Assembly (NCBI RefSeq): GCF_042854845.1
Contig: NZ_AP031498.1
Location: 2,046,001-2,110,000, forward strand
Reading direction: 5' to 3'
Origin: Maricurvus nonylphenolicus
Lineage (GTDB): Bacteria > Pseudomonadota > Gammaproteobacteria > Pseudomonadales > Cellvibrionaceae
DNA: 64,000 nt
Shown: one piece after another, positions 36,386 through 43,573 of the stretch
How the letters are laid out: each line of letters opens with the position of its first letter
Position numbering within the stretch: the first letter of the stretch is position 1
Program-made: the position numbers and the translations under genes
The notes under the pieces: model-generated
Databases searched by the model: none
What the model saw: the letters and a program-made list of their open reading frames with translations, nothing else
Told to the model about the DNA's origin: nothing

Positions 36386-36782
36386 ACTCTTTAAATTTAT
36401 CTTTTTCGTATTCTGTAATATAACTCCAATATTCATTTCTATTAATTGCAGCCATAAAGCCACGAACATCGAAGATCCCAACTTTATCTGCCATACAGTC
36501 TCGTTTTAGCTCAAGAGCATAGCTACACCAATTTGAGCTTATAACAACGGCATCAATCGCACCGTAGTTTTCGCAAGATTCTACATACTCAGCCGTGCCG
36601 AATGAATAACATTCGCATATAAATACCTTAAGGGTATTTCCATTATTCAATTCAATATTGTATAGACCCTCATCCAGTTGCTCACATAAACTAACTTTAC
36701 TATGCTCATTCATGCGCTGCTCAAAGAATTTATAATTTCGGTAGTAACTCATCCAAGGAAAGTTGTCGTTATGTGCAGGCAT
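36375..36782 (-). CDS. Uncharacterised middle protein of the HNH-NTase operon
   Basis: 135 residues, soluble. LKVFICECYSFGTAEYVESC followed by AIDAVVISSNWCSYALELKR and VGIFDVRGFMAAINR suggest an alternating alpha/beta domain. Not HEPN-like and no nuclease motif I can defend. It begins one base after the HNH gene stop (TAATATG) and overlaps the NTase gene, so all three are made together. Confidence 0.75.
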   Translation of the reverse strand: MPAHNDNFPWMSYYRNYKFFEQRMNEHSKVSLCEQLDEGLYNIELNNGNTLKVFICECYSFGTAEYVESCENYGAIDAVVISSNWCSYALELKRDCMADKVGIFDVRGFMAAINRNEYWSYITEYEKDKFKEYGW

Positions 36783-36783
36783 A

Positions 36784-37482
36784 TTATTCTCCTAATATTA
36801 AACTTTCAAAGTCGCTCGGAAAGCGTTGAACAGCATTGTAAGGAATTTTATCATTTACCCATTGTTCATAACTCTCGACGTGCTGTACAAACTTACTTAC
36901 AACTCTTTGCTCGCTGCGAGAGAACATCTCTCTGTATTTCTGCACGAGGGCTGCGATTTCCCTATTATTCGGCACGATGGTAGAGAGGCGCTCCGAGGTC
37001 CATAAAGCGTAAACTTGGTCACTATTAGGATTTTTTTGAGCATTTTCTGATCTAGGGCCGTACTGCTCCCACGCTTGGCAATTTTCCGCCATATGCGGAG
37101 CAATTTTGTCTTTGAGCTGCTCAATATTATCTATCTCTGAACTCTGTAACCGAGTTGAAATGAAACTCTCATGATCGCGCTTCATTTCGTGTAGTAACTC
37201 AATGGTATATTTACTCTCATTTTCGGCTTTATCTATCAATGTATGGTGAGTTGGGCAAAGCAATATGAGGTTGTCATAGCTATCTCTTTCAGTAGCTGAT
37301 TGTTTTGCATCATACCGATTAGATCCGGGTTTATTACCCTTAATATGGGCCATTTCACCAAGAGTATAAGGAGTTACACCTTCTGCTTCTTCGACTGATA
37401 ATCTTTCACCACAGCTTCGAAATGAACACCTGCCAGCAGCATTCGACCACAACAGCTTTATTGATTTATTCGTTATCGACAT
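36784..37482 (-). CDS. HNH endonuclease, first gene of a candidate defence operon
   Basis: 232 residues. Zinc-binding Cys19 and Cys24 (GRCSFRSCGE), His46 (GEMAHIKGN), Asn71 and the CPTHH group at 76-80 (NLILLCPTHHTLID) make a complete HNH site. The C-terminal half (IAPHMAENCQAWEQYGPRSE; STIVPNNREIAALVQKY) is helical and probably senses or binds a partner. Complete active site, so probably a working DNase. Confidence 0.88.
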   Translation of the reverse strand: MSITNKSIKLLWSNAAGRCSFRSCGERLSVEEAEGVTPYTLGEMAHIKGNKPGSNRYDAKQSATERDSYDNLILLCPTHHTLIDKAENESKYTIELLHEMKRDHESFISTRLQSSEIDNIEQLKDKIAPHMAENCQAWEQYGPRSENAQKNPNSDQVYALWTSERLSTIVPNNREIAALVQKYREMFSRSEQRVVSKFVQHVESYEQWVNDKIPYNAVQRFPSDFESLILGE

Positions 37483-37540
37483 CTATATATCTATGCTCTG
37501 AACAGTACGAAGTTTAACTTAAACTTATTTCTTTAACCTT

Positions 37541-37578
37541 TGGGGGCTGACTCCAGGGGCAGACCCCATAGATTTTAA
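37541..37578. repeat. GGGGNCAGACCCC element before the HNH operon
   Basis: GGGGGCTGACTCC and AGGGGCAGACCCC side by side, with tail CATAGATT. Lies between the HNH promoter side and the end of the lipoprotein gene, about 60-100 bases from each. A second hairpin (37601-37622, GGGGGAGGTTAACTCCATCCCC) lies just past the lipoprotein stop. Confidence 0.65.
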
Positions 37579-37640
37579 TCTATAGACTTTTATAGTTACA
37601 TGGGGGAGGTTAACTCCATCCCCTTTGATTTAGATGTTGG

Positions 37641-38465
37641 CTAAATATCATATTTAGACTTTAATTCAGAAAGGCGCTTTTCATCTCTTTCCGTGAAACC
37701 CGTTGCTGAATAGAGCGACTGACTGTCAGCGCCGTCAATTCTTTGAACCGTTACTGTAAATACAGCATCTGCTGGAGCATTAACTTTCCCCCAATCTGAG
37801 AATCTATTTGGAGCTAACCTCCAACTCTGTTCTTCCCCCGGCTCTAGTCCTCCTGAGATGCTGTAGTTAAATGTATCTACGTGCCATGGCACACTTCGGC
37901 CAGGACTGGCAATAGTACCTTCAAAGTACGCACGTGATACTGGCGAGTCAGTTCCATTTTTAACTGTAATATCGATTATTGGCTGCTTGCCTCTGTACTT
38001 TTGCTCTTCCTGTGTGAATCTAGAGCGGATGACCTGAAACTTCTTTAGTTCTTTGATTGCTTTTGCTGATGCTTCACGTTTTTTCTCTAGCTCTGCTATT
38101 TCTACGACCGCCTGCTCGCGTTGCCTCTTTTCCCTCTCTAGCTTAATATTTTCTGCCTCAGCAATAACTTGTTGAGCAGTTTTTCCATGAAGTGACTCTT
38201 TCATTCTGCTTTCAATACTTTCTGTATCAGCCGCACCTGCGGCGAATAAATCTTTCATATCGATTTGACTAAATGCCAAGAGTTTAAGTGCATTGTCAAA
38301 CTTGGAACGATCAGCTTCTGGTAAGGAGCTTCTTACCTCTTGGGAGGTTGTTTTCATCAGCTCATCTGTTGAGGTATCTATTGTTGGCTCAGAAAGGATC
38401 TTATCGCAACCTGAAAGAGCTAACATCAGAAGCGCTGAGATAGCTAAAGTGTTAGTTTTTATCAT
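37641..38465 (-). CDS. DUF6694-like lipoprotein
   Basis: 274 residues. LMLALSGCD is a lipobox, so Cys20 is lipid-anchored. The following region TDELMKTTSQEVRSSLPEAD fits DUF6694 lipoproteins; a coiled coil (about 110-145, LEREKRQREQAVVEIAELEK) and a C-terminal beta domain (IIDITVKNGTDSPVSRAYFE) complete it. Role unknown. The DNA just upstream is relic A (38478-38699). Confidence 0.75.
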   Translation of the reverse strand: MIKTNTLAISALLMLALSGCDKILSEPTIDTSTDELMKTTSQEVRSSLPEADRSKFDNALKLLAFSQIDMKDLFAAGAADTESIESRMKESLHGKTAQQVIAEAENIKLEREKRQREQAVVEIAELEKKREASAKAIKELKKFQVIRSRFTQEEQKYRGKQPIIDITVKNGTDSPVSRAYFEGTIASPGRSVPWHVDTFNYSISGGLEPGEEQSWRLAPNRFSDWGKVNAPADAVFTVTVQRIDGADSQSLYSATGFTERDEKRLSELKSKYDI

Positions 38466-38477
38466 TTATGATTCCTT

Positions 38478-38699
38478 TTATAGTTGTAAGTACATAGCAG
38501 TTTTATTTACTGGGTTGATCAAGTGTAACGCTTCATCTATATCAGGGTATAAGTGTCTTTGCTTGCACTTGATGTCTACATGAAGCCAAGCCTTGGATTT
38601 CACTAAAAGCCAATCTGTAGAAACAGGTAAAACTACCCATAAATCACAAGCATCGTAAAAGGGGCAGAGGGTATATTTATTGTATAGATAGGGCGCTGG
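38478..38699 (-). pseudogene. Coding relic A (5' truncated), homologous to relic B at 41.7 kb
   Basis: Open frame of 73 codons ending TAA at 38478, without a usable start: CPFYDACDLWVVLPVSTDWL, LLVKSKAWLHVD, RHLYPD, LHLINPVNKT. Its 105-base 3' part (38498-38602) aligns with 41681-41785, and the differences fall mainly on third codon positions with the amino acids kept (S, D, Y, P, L, H, V). This is the mark of a real protein family. The 5' end is lost next to the attC-like site. Confidence 0.55.
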
Positions 38700-38727
38700 T
38701 CAAACTTTAATCCCACTGTCCCTTTTA

Positions 38728-38793
38728 ATTAACACCCCACTCACCGGAAATTTAGGAGTGATGCGAGTAAAATTTCCGAGTGCAGTGGCTTAT
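38728..38793 (-). repeat. attC-like hairpin after the OLD gene
   Basis: TAAC (38730) and TTAT (38790) enclose arms CACTC-acc-GGAAATTT (38738-38753) and AAATTTCCGAGTG (38770-38782), with a three-base bulge and a 16-base loop. Outer box, unpaired spacer, inner stem with extrahelical bases is the attC plan. The outer boxes are poor, so this one is less certain than 40974. It begins right at the OLD stop. Confidence 0.45.
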
Positions 38794-40952
38794 CAGGTTT
38801 TTGCATGTATGCGCTTGATCATCTCAATGGTTTTAGAGATCGCTGAATCTCTGTCGTCGTCCCTAGCTCCGTATATAGTTGCTTTTGAACTATTTTTAGT
38901 ATGCGTAGCAACCCCCTGAAATGGAGGAAATGAACCCTTCGCAGAAAAAAAGTACCTTTTTCCTCCAATATCATCTTCGATTACGGGAGCCTTAGATATT
39001 TCCACAACAGGAGTGTTCTCAACAAATTCGGCGTTATCTTCTTCTAAGTTACCGAGTATAGCTCCAACCAGTTCCATTAGTGTCGGAGATATAATTTTCG
39101 CCTGCCAAGCAGTTTCGAGTGCGCGAGATATTGCTAAGGGGTTTTTTTTCAGTCCTCCTGCGTTGCCATAATATGCGGCTGCTTTATCTTCGTGCGTTTT
39201 CCAATTTTCCCCTAACTCTGATGATATTACGTCCGTTAGGTTAGTCATCCACATCCTGAGATTGTGTTCTTTTATATCAGTTTCAGGCCAATTTTTAGTT
39301 TTATCATGCCCTAACAAATGCAATATCGCTGCATTATCCTTTTTATGCTTGCCAAGTTCCGACTCTCTGGTTTTGTCTGTGTCAGCATCACATACCACAA
39401 AAGTTTCAATATTAAGTAGCTTTGCGATAGCTAAAGGCTTAATTAGTTCGTTCTTTCCGCCCACTGGTATTATATGATATCCAGAACGCCTAAAATCTGA
39501 GAGTCTACCCATCAATTGAATGTACGTGGTGATGTAAGCTACGTCTTCTACACCTTCAACCAATACTAGCTTTTTGCTAAAAAACATTTCACTAATTTCT
39601 GGGCGTAGTGTTGGATACAATTTTGCGACCATTCCACTTTCTTTAACCGGCTTTTCACCAGAATTTTTTAGTTCTTGCGCTAAATCTTCATACTTCAGTG
39701 ATGTTACCGTCGAGCAACTTGGTGTGCCTTTCTCTCTTACTAATCTAACCGTATGAAAATCATCTCCTGGTATAAAGTACGGACTGTGTGAACACACAAT
39801 AATTTGCGACTGATCTTTCGCTAAATCCTGCAGAACTTCAGATAAATAGCGTGCTTGTGGTGGGTGCTGATATAACTCGGGTTCTTCGATAGCCATTAAT
39901 AGTGTCGGCGCATTTTCATCTTCTATTTCTGCAAGTTCTTGTAATAGTGTTAAGAGGTAAGACCTTTGCATTCCGTGCCCAAATCGAGCGAGTTCGCTTT
40001 CAAAGCCTTTTTCTCCGATTTGAATATGTGCAAATGGCTCCTCAATTTTGATTGATTTTTCAGCATCACTTTTCCATAGGACTTTTGCCGTGGCATTCGG
40101 ATTAGCCCAGAGCTTTAACTTCGATTCAAGAGAGTCAGATATACTAGTTAAAACGCCTTGTTCTTGTTCGAGCATCGATTCATAACTTAGTCTCAATCCA
40201 TCTCTTAACCCAGTAACTTTTTCAGCGAAATTTACCTTTGCTCTTATAGCCCTTGCTAGAAGTTGACCGAGCGCAGAGTTCTTTGATTCTTCAGCTTCCT
40301 CTGAAAAATCTTTTGAAGCCGACACAAATACCCACTGCAGATGGGGGGCAAGCCTATTTGTGCCTTTAGAGACACCATAAAACTGATCCTCACTAGGAAT
40401 TAAGCTACAGCTTTCGGGATTTGATGCTTCAAAATAATTCAGAGCTGATGCCATATCCGCCTTTGAACTTGCTGTTGGTATCTCTGGCCATTTATCTCTT
40501 AAAGATGAAAATATTTCTTTTAATTCTTTAGCAGTTTTTTTAGTTTTTTCAGCTTCAAACCATACCTTGAATTCAGTCATCCCAAGACGATTACCAAATT
40601 GCTTAACTTCAGCTCTCTCGGTGCCTTCGTCATATTCAGCTTTAGCGGTTACGACCAGCTTGTCTTGCCTTACGTAATCAGACAAACTCTCTTTTGCTGC
40701 GTTTGATAGATCTGAGAATGTAACCGTGATAGAAATCGGGTTTCCTGTATCCTTGTGATGAAAGTCATCAGCGGATAGCTTACTTAAGTCAGTTTTTGAA
40801 TCTTTGTGTTGACGAAAGAAAACATTTAGCGCGTTCATTACTGTTGATTTGCCAGCTCCATTCGGGCCGACAAAACAGTTGTATTCATCAAAATAAATAG
40901 TTTCGTCTTTGAATGTTCGAAAATTCTGAATTCTTATGGATTCTAGTTTCAT
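38793..40952 (-). CDS. OLD-family ATPase with TOPRIM nuclease domain
   Basis: 719 residues. Walker A GPNGAGKST at 29-37, ABC-like signature region ARFGHGMQRSYLL, Walker B LLMAIEEPELYQH, H-loop IIVCSHSPYF, then a TOPRIM domain with LVLVEGVEDVAY near 464 and VVCDADTDKT near 521. OLD proteins cut DNA and give phage immunity, alone or with a helicase (as GajA with GajB). No UvrD-like helicase is present. The neighbour upstream on the same strand is the TIR-like gene, with an attC-like site between. Confidence 0.93.
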   Translation of the reverse strand: MKLESIRIQNFRTFKDETIYFDEYNCFVGPNGAGKSTVMNALNVFFRQHKDSKTDLSKLSADDFHHKDTGNPISITVTFSDLSNAAKESLSDYVRQDKLVVTAKAEYDEGTERAEVKQFGNRLGMTEFKVWFEAEKTKKTAKELKEIFSSLRDKWPEIPTASSKADMASALNYFEASNPESCSLIPSEDQFYGVSKGTNRLAPHLQWVFVSASKDFSEEAEESKNSALGQLLARAIRAKVNFAEKVTGLRDGLRLSYESMLEQEQGVLTSISDSLESKLKLWANPNATAKVLWKSDAEKSIKIEEPFAHIQIGEKGFESELARFGHGMQRSYLLTLLQELAEIEDENAPTLLMAIEEPELYQHPPQARYLSEVLQDLAKDQSQIIVCSHSPYFIPGDDFHTVRLVREKGTPSCSTVTSLKYEDLAQELKNSGEKPVKESGMVAKLYPTLRPEISEMFFSKKLVLVEGVEDVAYITTYIQLMGRLSDFRRSGYHIIPVGGKNELIKPLAIAKLLNIETFVVCDADTDKTRESELGKHKKDNAAILHLLGHDKTKNWPETDIKEHNLRMWMTNLTDVISSELGENWKTHEDKAAAYYGNAGGLKKNPLAISRALETAWQAKIISPTLMELVGAILGNLEEDNAEFVENTPVVEISKAPVIEDDIGGKRYFFSAKGSFPPFQGVATHTKNSSKATIYGARDDDRDSAISKTIEMIKRIHAKT

Positions 40953-40973
40953 ACTCGTTCCCTGAATGAGAAG

Positions 40974-41030
40974 CTAACGCCCAAAGCAGCGAGCGCCGTT
41001 TTAGGGCTTCCGCTGCTTTTGCTTGTTAAC
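40974..41030 (-). repeat. attC-like recombination site between TIR-like and OLD genes
   Basis: Outer boxes TAAC (40975-40978) and GTTA (41025-41028); unpaired spacers of 4 and 5 bases; inner stem AAAGCAGCG (40983-40991) with CGCTGCTTT (41011-41019), perfect; 19-base loop. On the minus strand it reads GTTAACAAGC ... GGGCGTTAGC, the typical ends of gammaproteobacterial attC sites, directly after the upstream gene's stop. Confidence 0.65.
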
Positions 41031-41032
41031 AG

Positions 41033-41659
41033 TTACTGCTCTAGATAGCTACATGCTGAACAGTGCCATTTTCCCAAGCTAAAACCTGCCGGAAGTTTAC
41101 TTAGATACACTGGCTTTGATGGAGAGGTGCAGTTTGGACACACTGGTTTATCTGGATCAGCTTTAACAGCAGCCGAGAAATTAGGGTTGCCGGACTCACA
41201 ATTCTCTTTCCACTTTTGAATTGCACCATTTAATGCTTTATCCATGCACCAACTAGCTTGTGTAAAATCGACCTCATGGACAAACGCATTCATTACCCCT
41301 CGGTCGAAAACCCCTCGTGATACACCTTTATGATGCAAGATCATTATTGGCAGTGATTTGGAGTATGCCAAAGCCGCCTCAATATGATTCCACTCAGTGG
41401 GCAATGATAGGGGAGAGGCAATGTCGAAATCTTTGATTTTTCCCGAATCCATGATCAGTTGAGGGTATCCAAGGATAATAGCTCCTTGGCACTGATCCAT
41501 TATCTCTAAAACTTCATCTAGAGGAGCCTTGCTTGGGTAGTCGGTTGAACCCAAAGTTCTTGGACTTAGTCCTAAGTTGGCCAACGACATTAGAAATATT
41601 TTGAGCCCCTCTTCAAATTCAGGAGAAACCCAAGTGGGGCGACTTAAAAATATATGCAC
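41033..41659 (-). CDS. TIR-like / deoxyribosyltransferase-like protein with zinc ribbon
   Basis: 208 residues. N-terminal Rossmann-like domain: MHIFLSRPTW, then LDEVLEIMDQCQGAIILGYP, PTEWNHIEAALAYSKSLPIM and ILHHKGVSRGVFDRG. The Glu-rich helix after a Pro and the ILHHKGV strand recall TIR-like and nucleoside deoxyribosyltransferase folds that cut NAD or nucleotides. C-terminal zinc ribbon with CPNC and CSAC (about 174-204). AGGAGA 9 bases before ATG. Probable defence effector or sensor working with, or beside, the OLD nuclease. Confidence 0.7.
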   Translation of the reverse strand: MHIFLSRPTWVSPEFEEGLKIFLMSLANLGLSPRTLGSTDYPSKAPLDEVLEIMDQCQGAIILGYPQLIMDSGKIKDFDIASPLSLPTEWNHIEAALAYSKSLPIMILHHKGVSRGVFDRGVMNAFVHEVDFTQASWCMDKALNGAIQKWKENCESGNPNFSAAVKADPDKPVCPNCTSPSKPVYLSKLPAGFSLGKWHCSACSYLEQ

Positions 41660-41680
41660 GATCTCTCCTAGGACTGTTAA

Positions 41681-41813
41681 CAGCTTTATTAACAGGCTTG
41701 ATCAAATGTAGCTACCCATTCATATCTGGATAAATGTGTCTATACCTAGACACGGTATCTACATATACCCAAGCCTTTGATCTCATCATTTGGTCCGGAA
41801 ATAGAAAATCTTC
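41681..41813 (-). pseudogene. Coding relic B, homologous to relic A
   Basis: Frame open from 41813 to a TAG at 41712: FPDQMMRSKAWVYVDT, RYRHIYPDMNG. Similarity to relic A continues past the stop (LHLIKPVNK), so this copy has lost a codon to nonsense mutation. A 25-residue reading from ATG 41789 is possible. It lies in front of the TIR-like gene, as relic A lies in front of the lipoprotein gene. Confidence 0.5.
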
Positions 41814-42327
41814 TTAAATATTTAAGAAAAAGATTTACAACAGAATGCCTGTCAATCCATCTATCCTTGGCGAAGAAGTGAATATCTCCTAAACGCTACT
41901 CATCATTAAGCCACGCTTTAATTAAGGTCATTACTCTATCAGCTTCGACTGAGTGGTCAACAATTAATAACTGACACCTGAAGAAAAAATAGAAAAATGT
42001 AAAAGTTTTGTTGACGTAAATCAGGCGTTTTTGGAGGTGGTTACAAATTTGGAGTTTTGTCATTTCACTAGGTAAAGAATGGGTGTAGGAAATTTGCTGG
42101 TTGGGGTGTGGGATATGGCTTACGTTTGTAGGATATGTCTCACAAGGTGGGTTGGGTTTTCTTTTAAAGGATAGTAGAAAGTTGTTGTGTGGGGTTCTTA
42201 AGGAGAATGGATTCCCATTTTCACGGGAATGGCGGGGTTGGAGGGAAGGCAAGACTCTTAAAGACACTGGATTCCTGCCTTCGCAGGAATGACATAAAGG
42301 AGAAAGGAGTGACGAGGAGCTATTGGT
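41814..42327. repeat. Repeat-filled stretch at the right border of the accessory region
   Basis: No gene I would defend. It holds a diverged copy (42108-42143) of the palindrome at 54236, and two dispersed palindromes, ATTCCCATTTTCACGGGAAT (42211-42230) and ATTCCTGCCTTCGCAGGAAT (42271-42290). A 123-codon minus-strand frame here is read through these repeats. Confidence 0.7.
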
Positions 42328-42753
42328 TTAGTTAGTTCTTGGTTTTTTCCCTGCAATCCGCAATATCCTTTGAAACTTCGGGCACTCCAAATGACTGGGT
42401 GCCGGGCACTTGGCTGCGTGGCGTAAGCCATCGCGCATTATCGTTAGGCGTTTTATTTGTTCATCCAGCTCTTCCGATTTTTCCTGCAGTAACTCACGAT
42501 TAATATTTACACCCCTTGGGGTAAACATATCGCCAATTTCCTGCAACGAAAATCCGGCATTGCGGCCGAGCGATATTAAGGCCAGGCGTTGCAATACGCC
42601 TTCACTGTATTGGCGGCGTAAGCCGTGGCGGCCGATGGGTTGGATTAAGCCTTGTTCTTCGTAATAGCGCAGGGTGGAGGTGGGCAGGCCGGAGCGTTTG
42701 GTGACTTCACCGATATCGATGCTGGCTTCTGGTTGGGTGTCTGTTTGGCGCAT
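42328..42753 (-). CDS. MerR family regulator with paired cysteines
   Basis: 141 residues. Helix-turn-helix IGEVTKRSGLPTSTLRYYEE and wing GRHGLRRQYSEG, dimer helix, then C-terminal AKCPAPSHLECPKFQRIL. The two Cys replace the four-Cys iron-sulfur motif of SoxR, so it may sense redox or metal by thiols. Divergent from the thiopurine methyltransferase gene with a MerR-type promoter between. Confidence 0.93.
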   Translation of the reverse strand: MRQTDTQPEASIDIGEVTKRSGLPTSTLRYYEEQGLIQPIGRHGLRRQYSEGVLQRLALISLGRNAGFSLQEIGDMFTPRGVNINRELLQEKSEELDEQIKRLTIMRDGLRHAAKCPAPSHLECPKFQRILRIAGKKPRTN

Positions 42754-42760
42754 GAGGGTG

Positions 42761-42791
42761 TTGACCTCAAGTTAACTTGAAGTTGCATACT
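42761..42791 (+). promoter_or_regulatory. MerR-type promoter with SoxR-box-like dyad
   Basis: TTGACC (42761-42766) and CATACT (42786-42791) are 19 bases apart. The dyad CCTCAAGTTAACTTGAAG (42765-42782) differs at one base from the SoxR box known from enterobacteria. It drives the methyltransferase gene. Confidence 0.8.
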
Positions 42792-42826
42792 ATCCCTAAC
42801 AACTACAGCGAAGAACAGGAGCTAGC

Positions 42827-43459
42827 ATGCAAGCAGAGTTTTGGTACGAGCGTTGGGCGAGCAACGATATTGGTTTTCACCAACCTGAGGCCAATCACTT
42901 TTTGACTAAATATATGTCACAACTGGAATTGCCGGTCGGGGGCCGTGTGTTTTTACCCCTGTGCGGTAAAAGCCTGGATATTCACTGGTTGCTGGCCCAG
43001 GGCTATGCGGTGGCTGGGGCCGAGTTAAGTGAAATGGCGGTGCAGCAGTTGTTTGAGGAGTTGGGGCTTGAGGCTGCGGTCAGGCATGAAGGCACGCTTA
43101 AATGTTATAGCGCCCCGCAGATTGATATTTGGGTGGGGGATATCTTTGAGTTGGATAAACAGGCCCTCGGCCCGGTGGGTGCTGTTTATGATCGCGCGGC
43201 GCTGGTGGCCTTGCCGTTGCCTACTCGCCACCGTTATACCCAGCACCTTATGGCGATTACCGGGCGGGTCAGGCAGCTACTGATCTGCTTTGAGTACGAC
43301 CAGTCCTTAATGGAAGGGCCGCCGTTTTCCATCACTGATACGGAGGTAGAGTCGCATTATGGCAGCGACTATCAAATCAGCTTGTTGGAGGCAGTGCCCG
43401 TGGTAGGCGGGTTTCGCACGCTTGAGCAGGCGGATGAAAAGGCGGTTTTGCTGATATAG
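42827..43459 (+). CDS. tpm: Thiopurine S-methyltransferase
   Basis: 210 residues. The family opening AEFWYERWASNDIGFHQPEA, SAM motif RVFLPLCGKSLDIHWLLAQG, then VYDRAALVALPLPTRHRY. Bacterial members methylate thiopurines and also selenium and tellurium species. AGGAGC precedes the ATG. Under a MerR-type promoter, so induced by a chemical stress rather than constant. Confidence 0.95.
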   Translation: MQAEFWYERWASNDIGFHQPEANHFLTKYMSQLELPVGGRVFLPLCGKSLDIHWLLAQGYAVAGAELSEMAVQQLFEELGLEAAVRHEGTLKCYSAPQIDIWVGDIFELDKQALGPVGAVYDRAALVALPLPTRHRYTQHLMAITGRVRQLLICFEYDQSLMEGPPFSITDTEVESHYGSDYQISLLEAVPVVGGFRTLEQADEKAVLLI

Positions 43460-43481
43460 GCGTCTATCTCATCCAGGCCAT

Positions 43482-43540
43482 CTTGACACTGTTAAGATTG
43501 TGGTGCTAGGCTTCTGAAAGTCAAACTTAACACTGTTAAG
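43482..43540. promoter_or_regulatory. Twin TetR-type operators
   Basis: CTTGACACTGTTAAG (43482-43496) and CTTAACACTGTTAAG (43526-43540); the second is a perfect 7-base-arm palindrome, the first has one change. 44 bases apart (four turns), before the oxidoreductase operon. Likely bound by the TetR protein at its far end. Confidence 0.65.
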
Positions 43541-43573
43541 ATTGGCCTCAATAATAATCAGGAGCACAAACAC

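Noticed and set aside
36386..36481. Upstream extension of the nucleotidyltransferase frame
   Set aside because: It lies inside the preceding gene; the ATG at 36385 puts the fold at the right distance and gives a normal operon overlap.
41896..42267. 123-codon minus-strand frame
   Set aside because: Its N-terminal half is a reading of the dispersed palindromes (SRENGNPF is the usual translation of that repeat) and its middle has no protein-like composition.
28654..42327. Whole accessory region as one integron array
   Set aside because: Only two attC-like sites were found, both around the OLD gene; the other gene ends carry a different palindrome and no integrase is seen.
42328..42753. MerR protein as SoxR
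   Set aside because: The DNA site is SoxR-like, but the C-terminal four-Cys iron-sulfur motif is absent.
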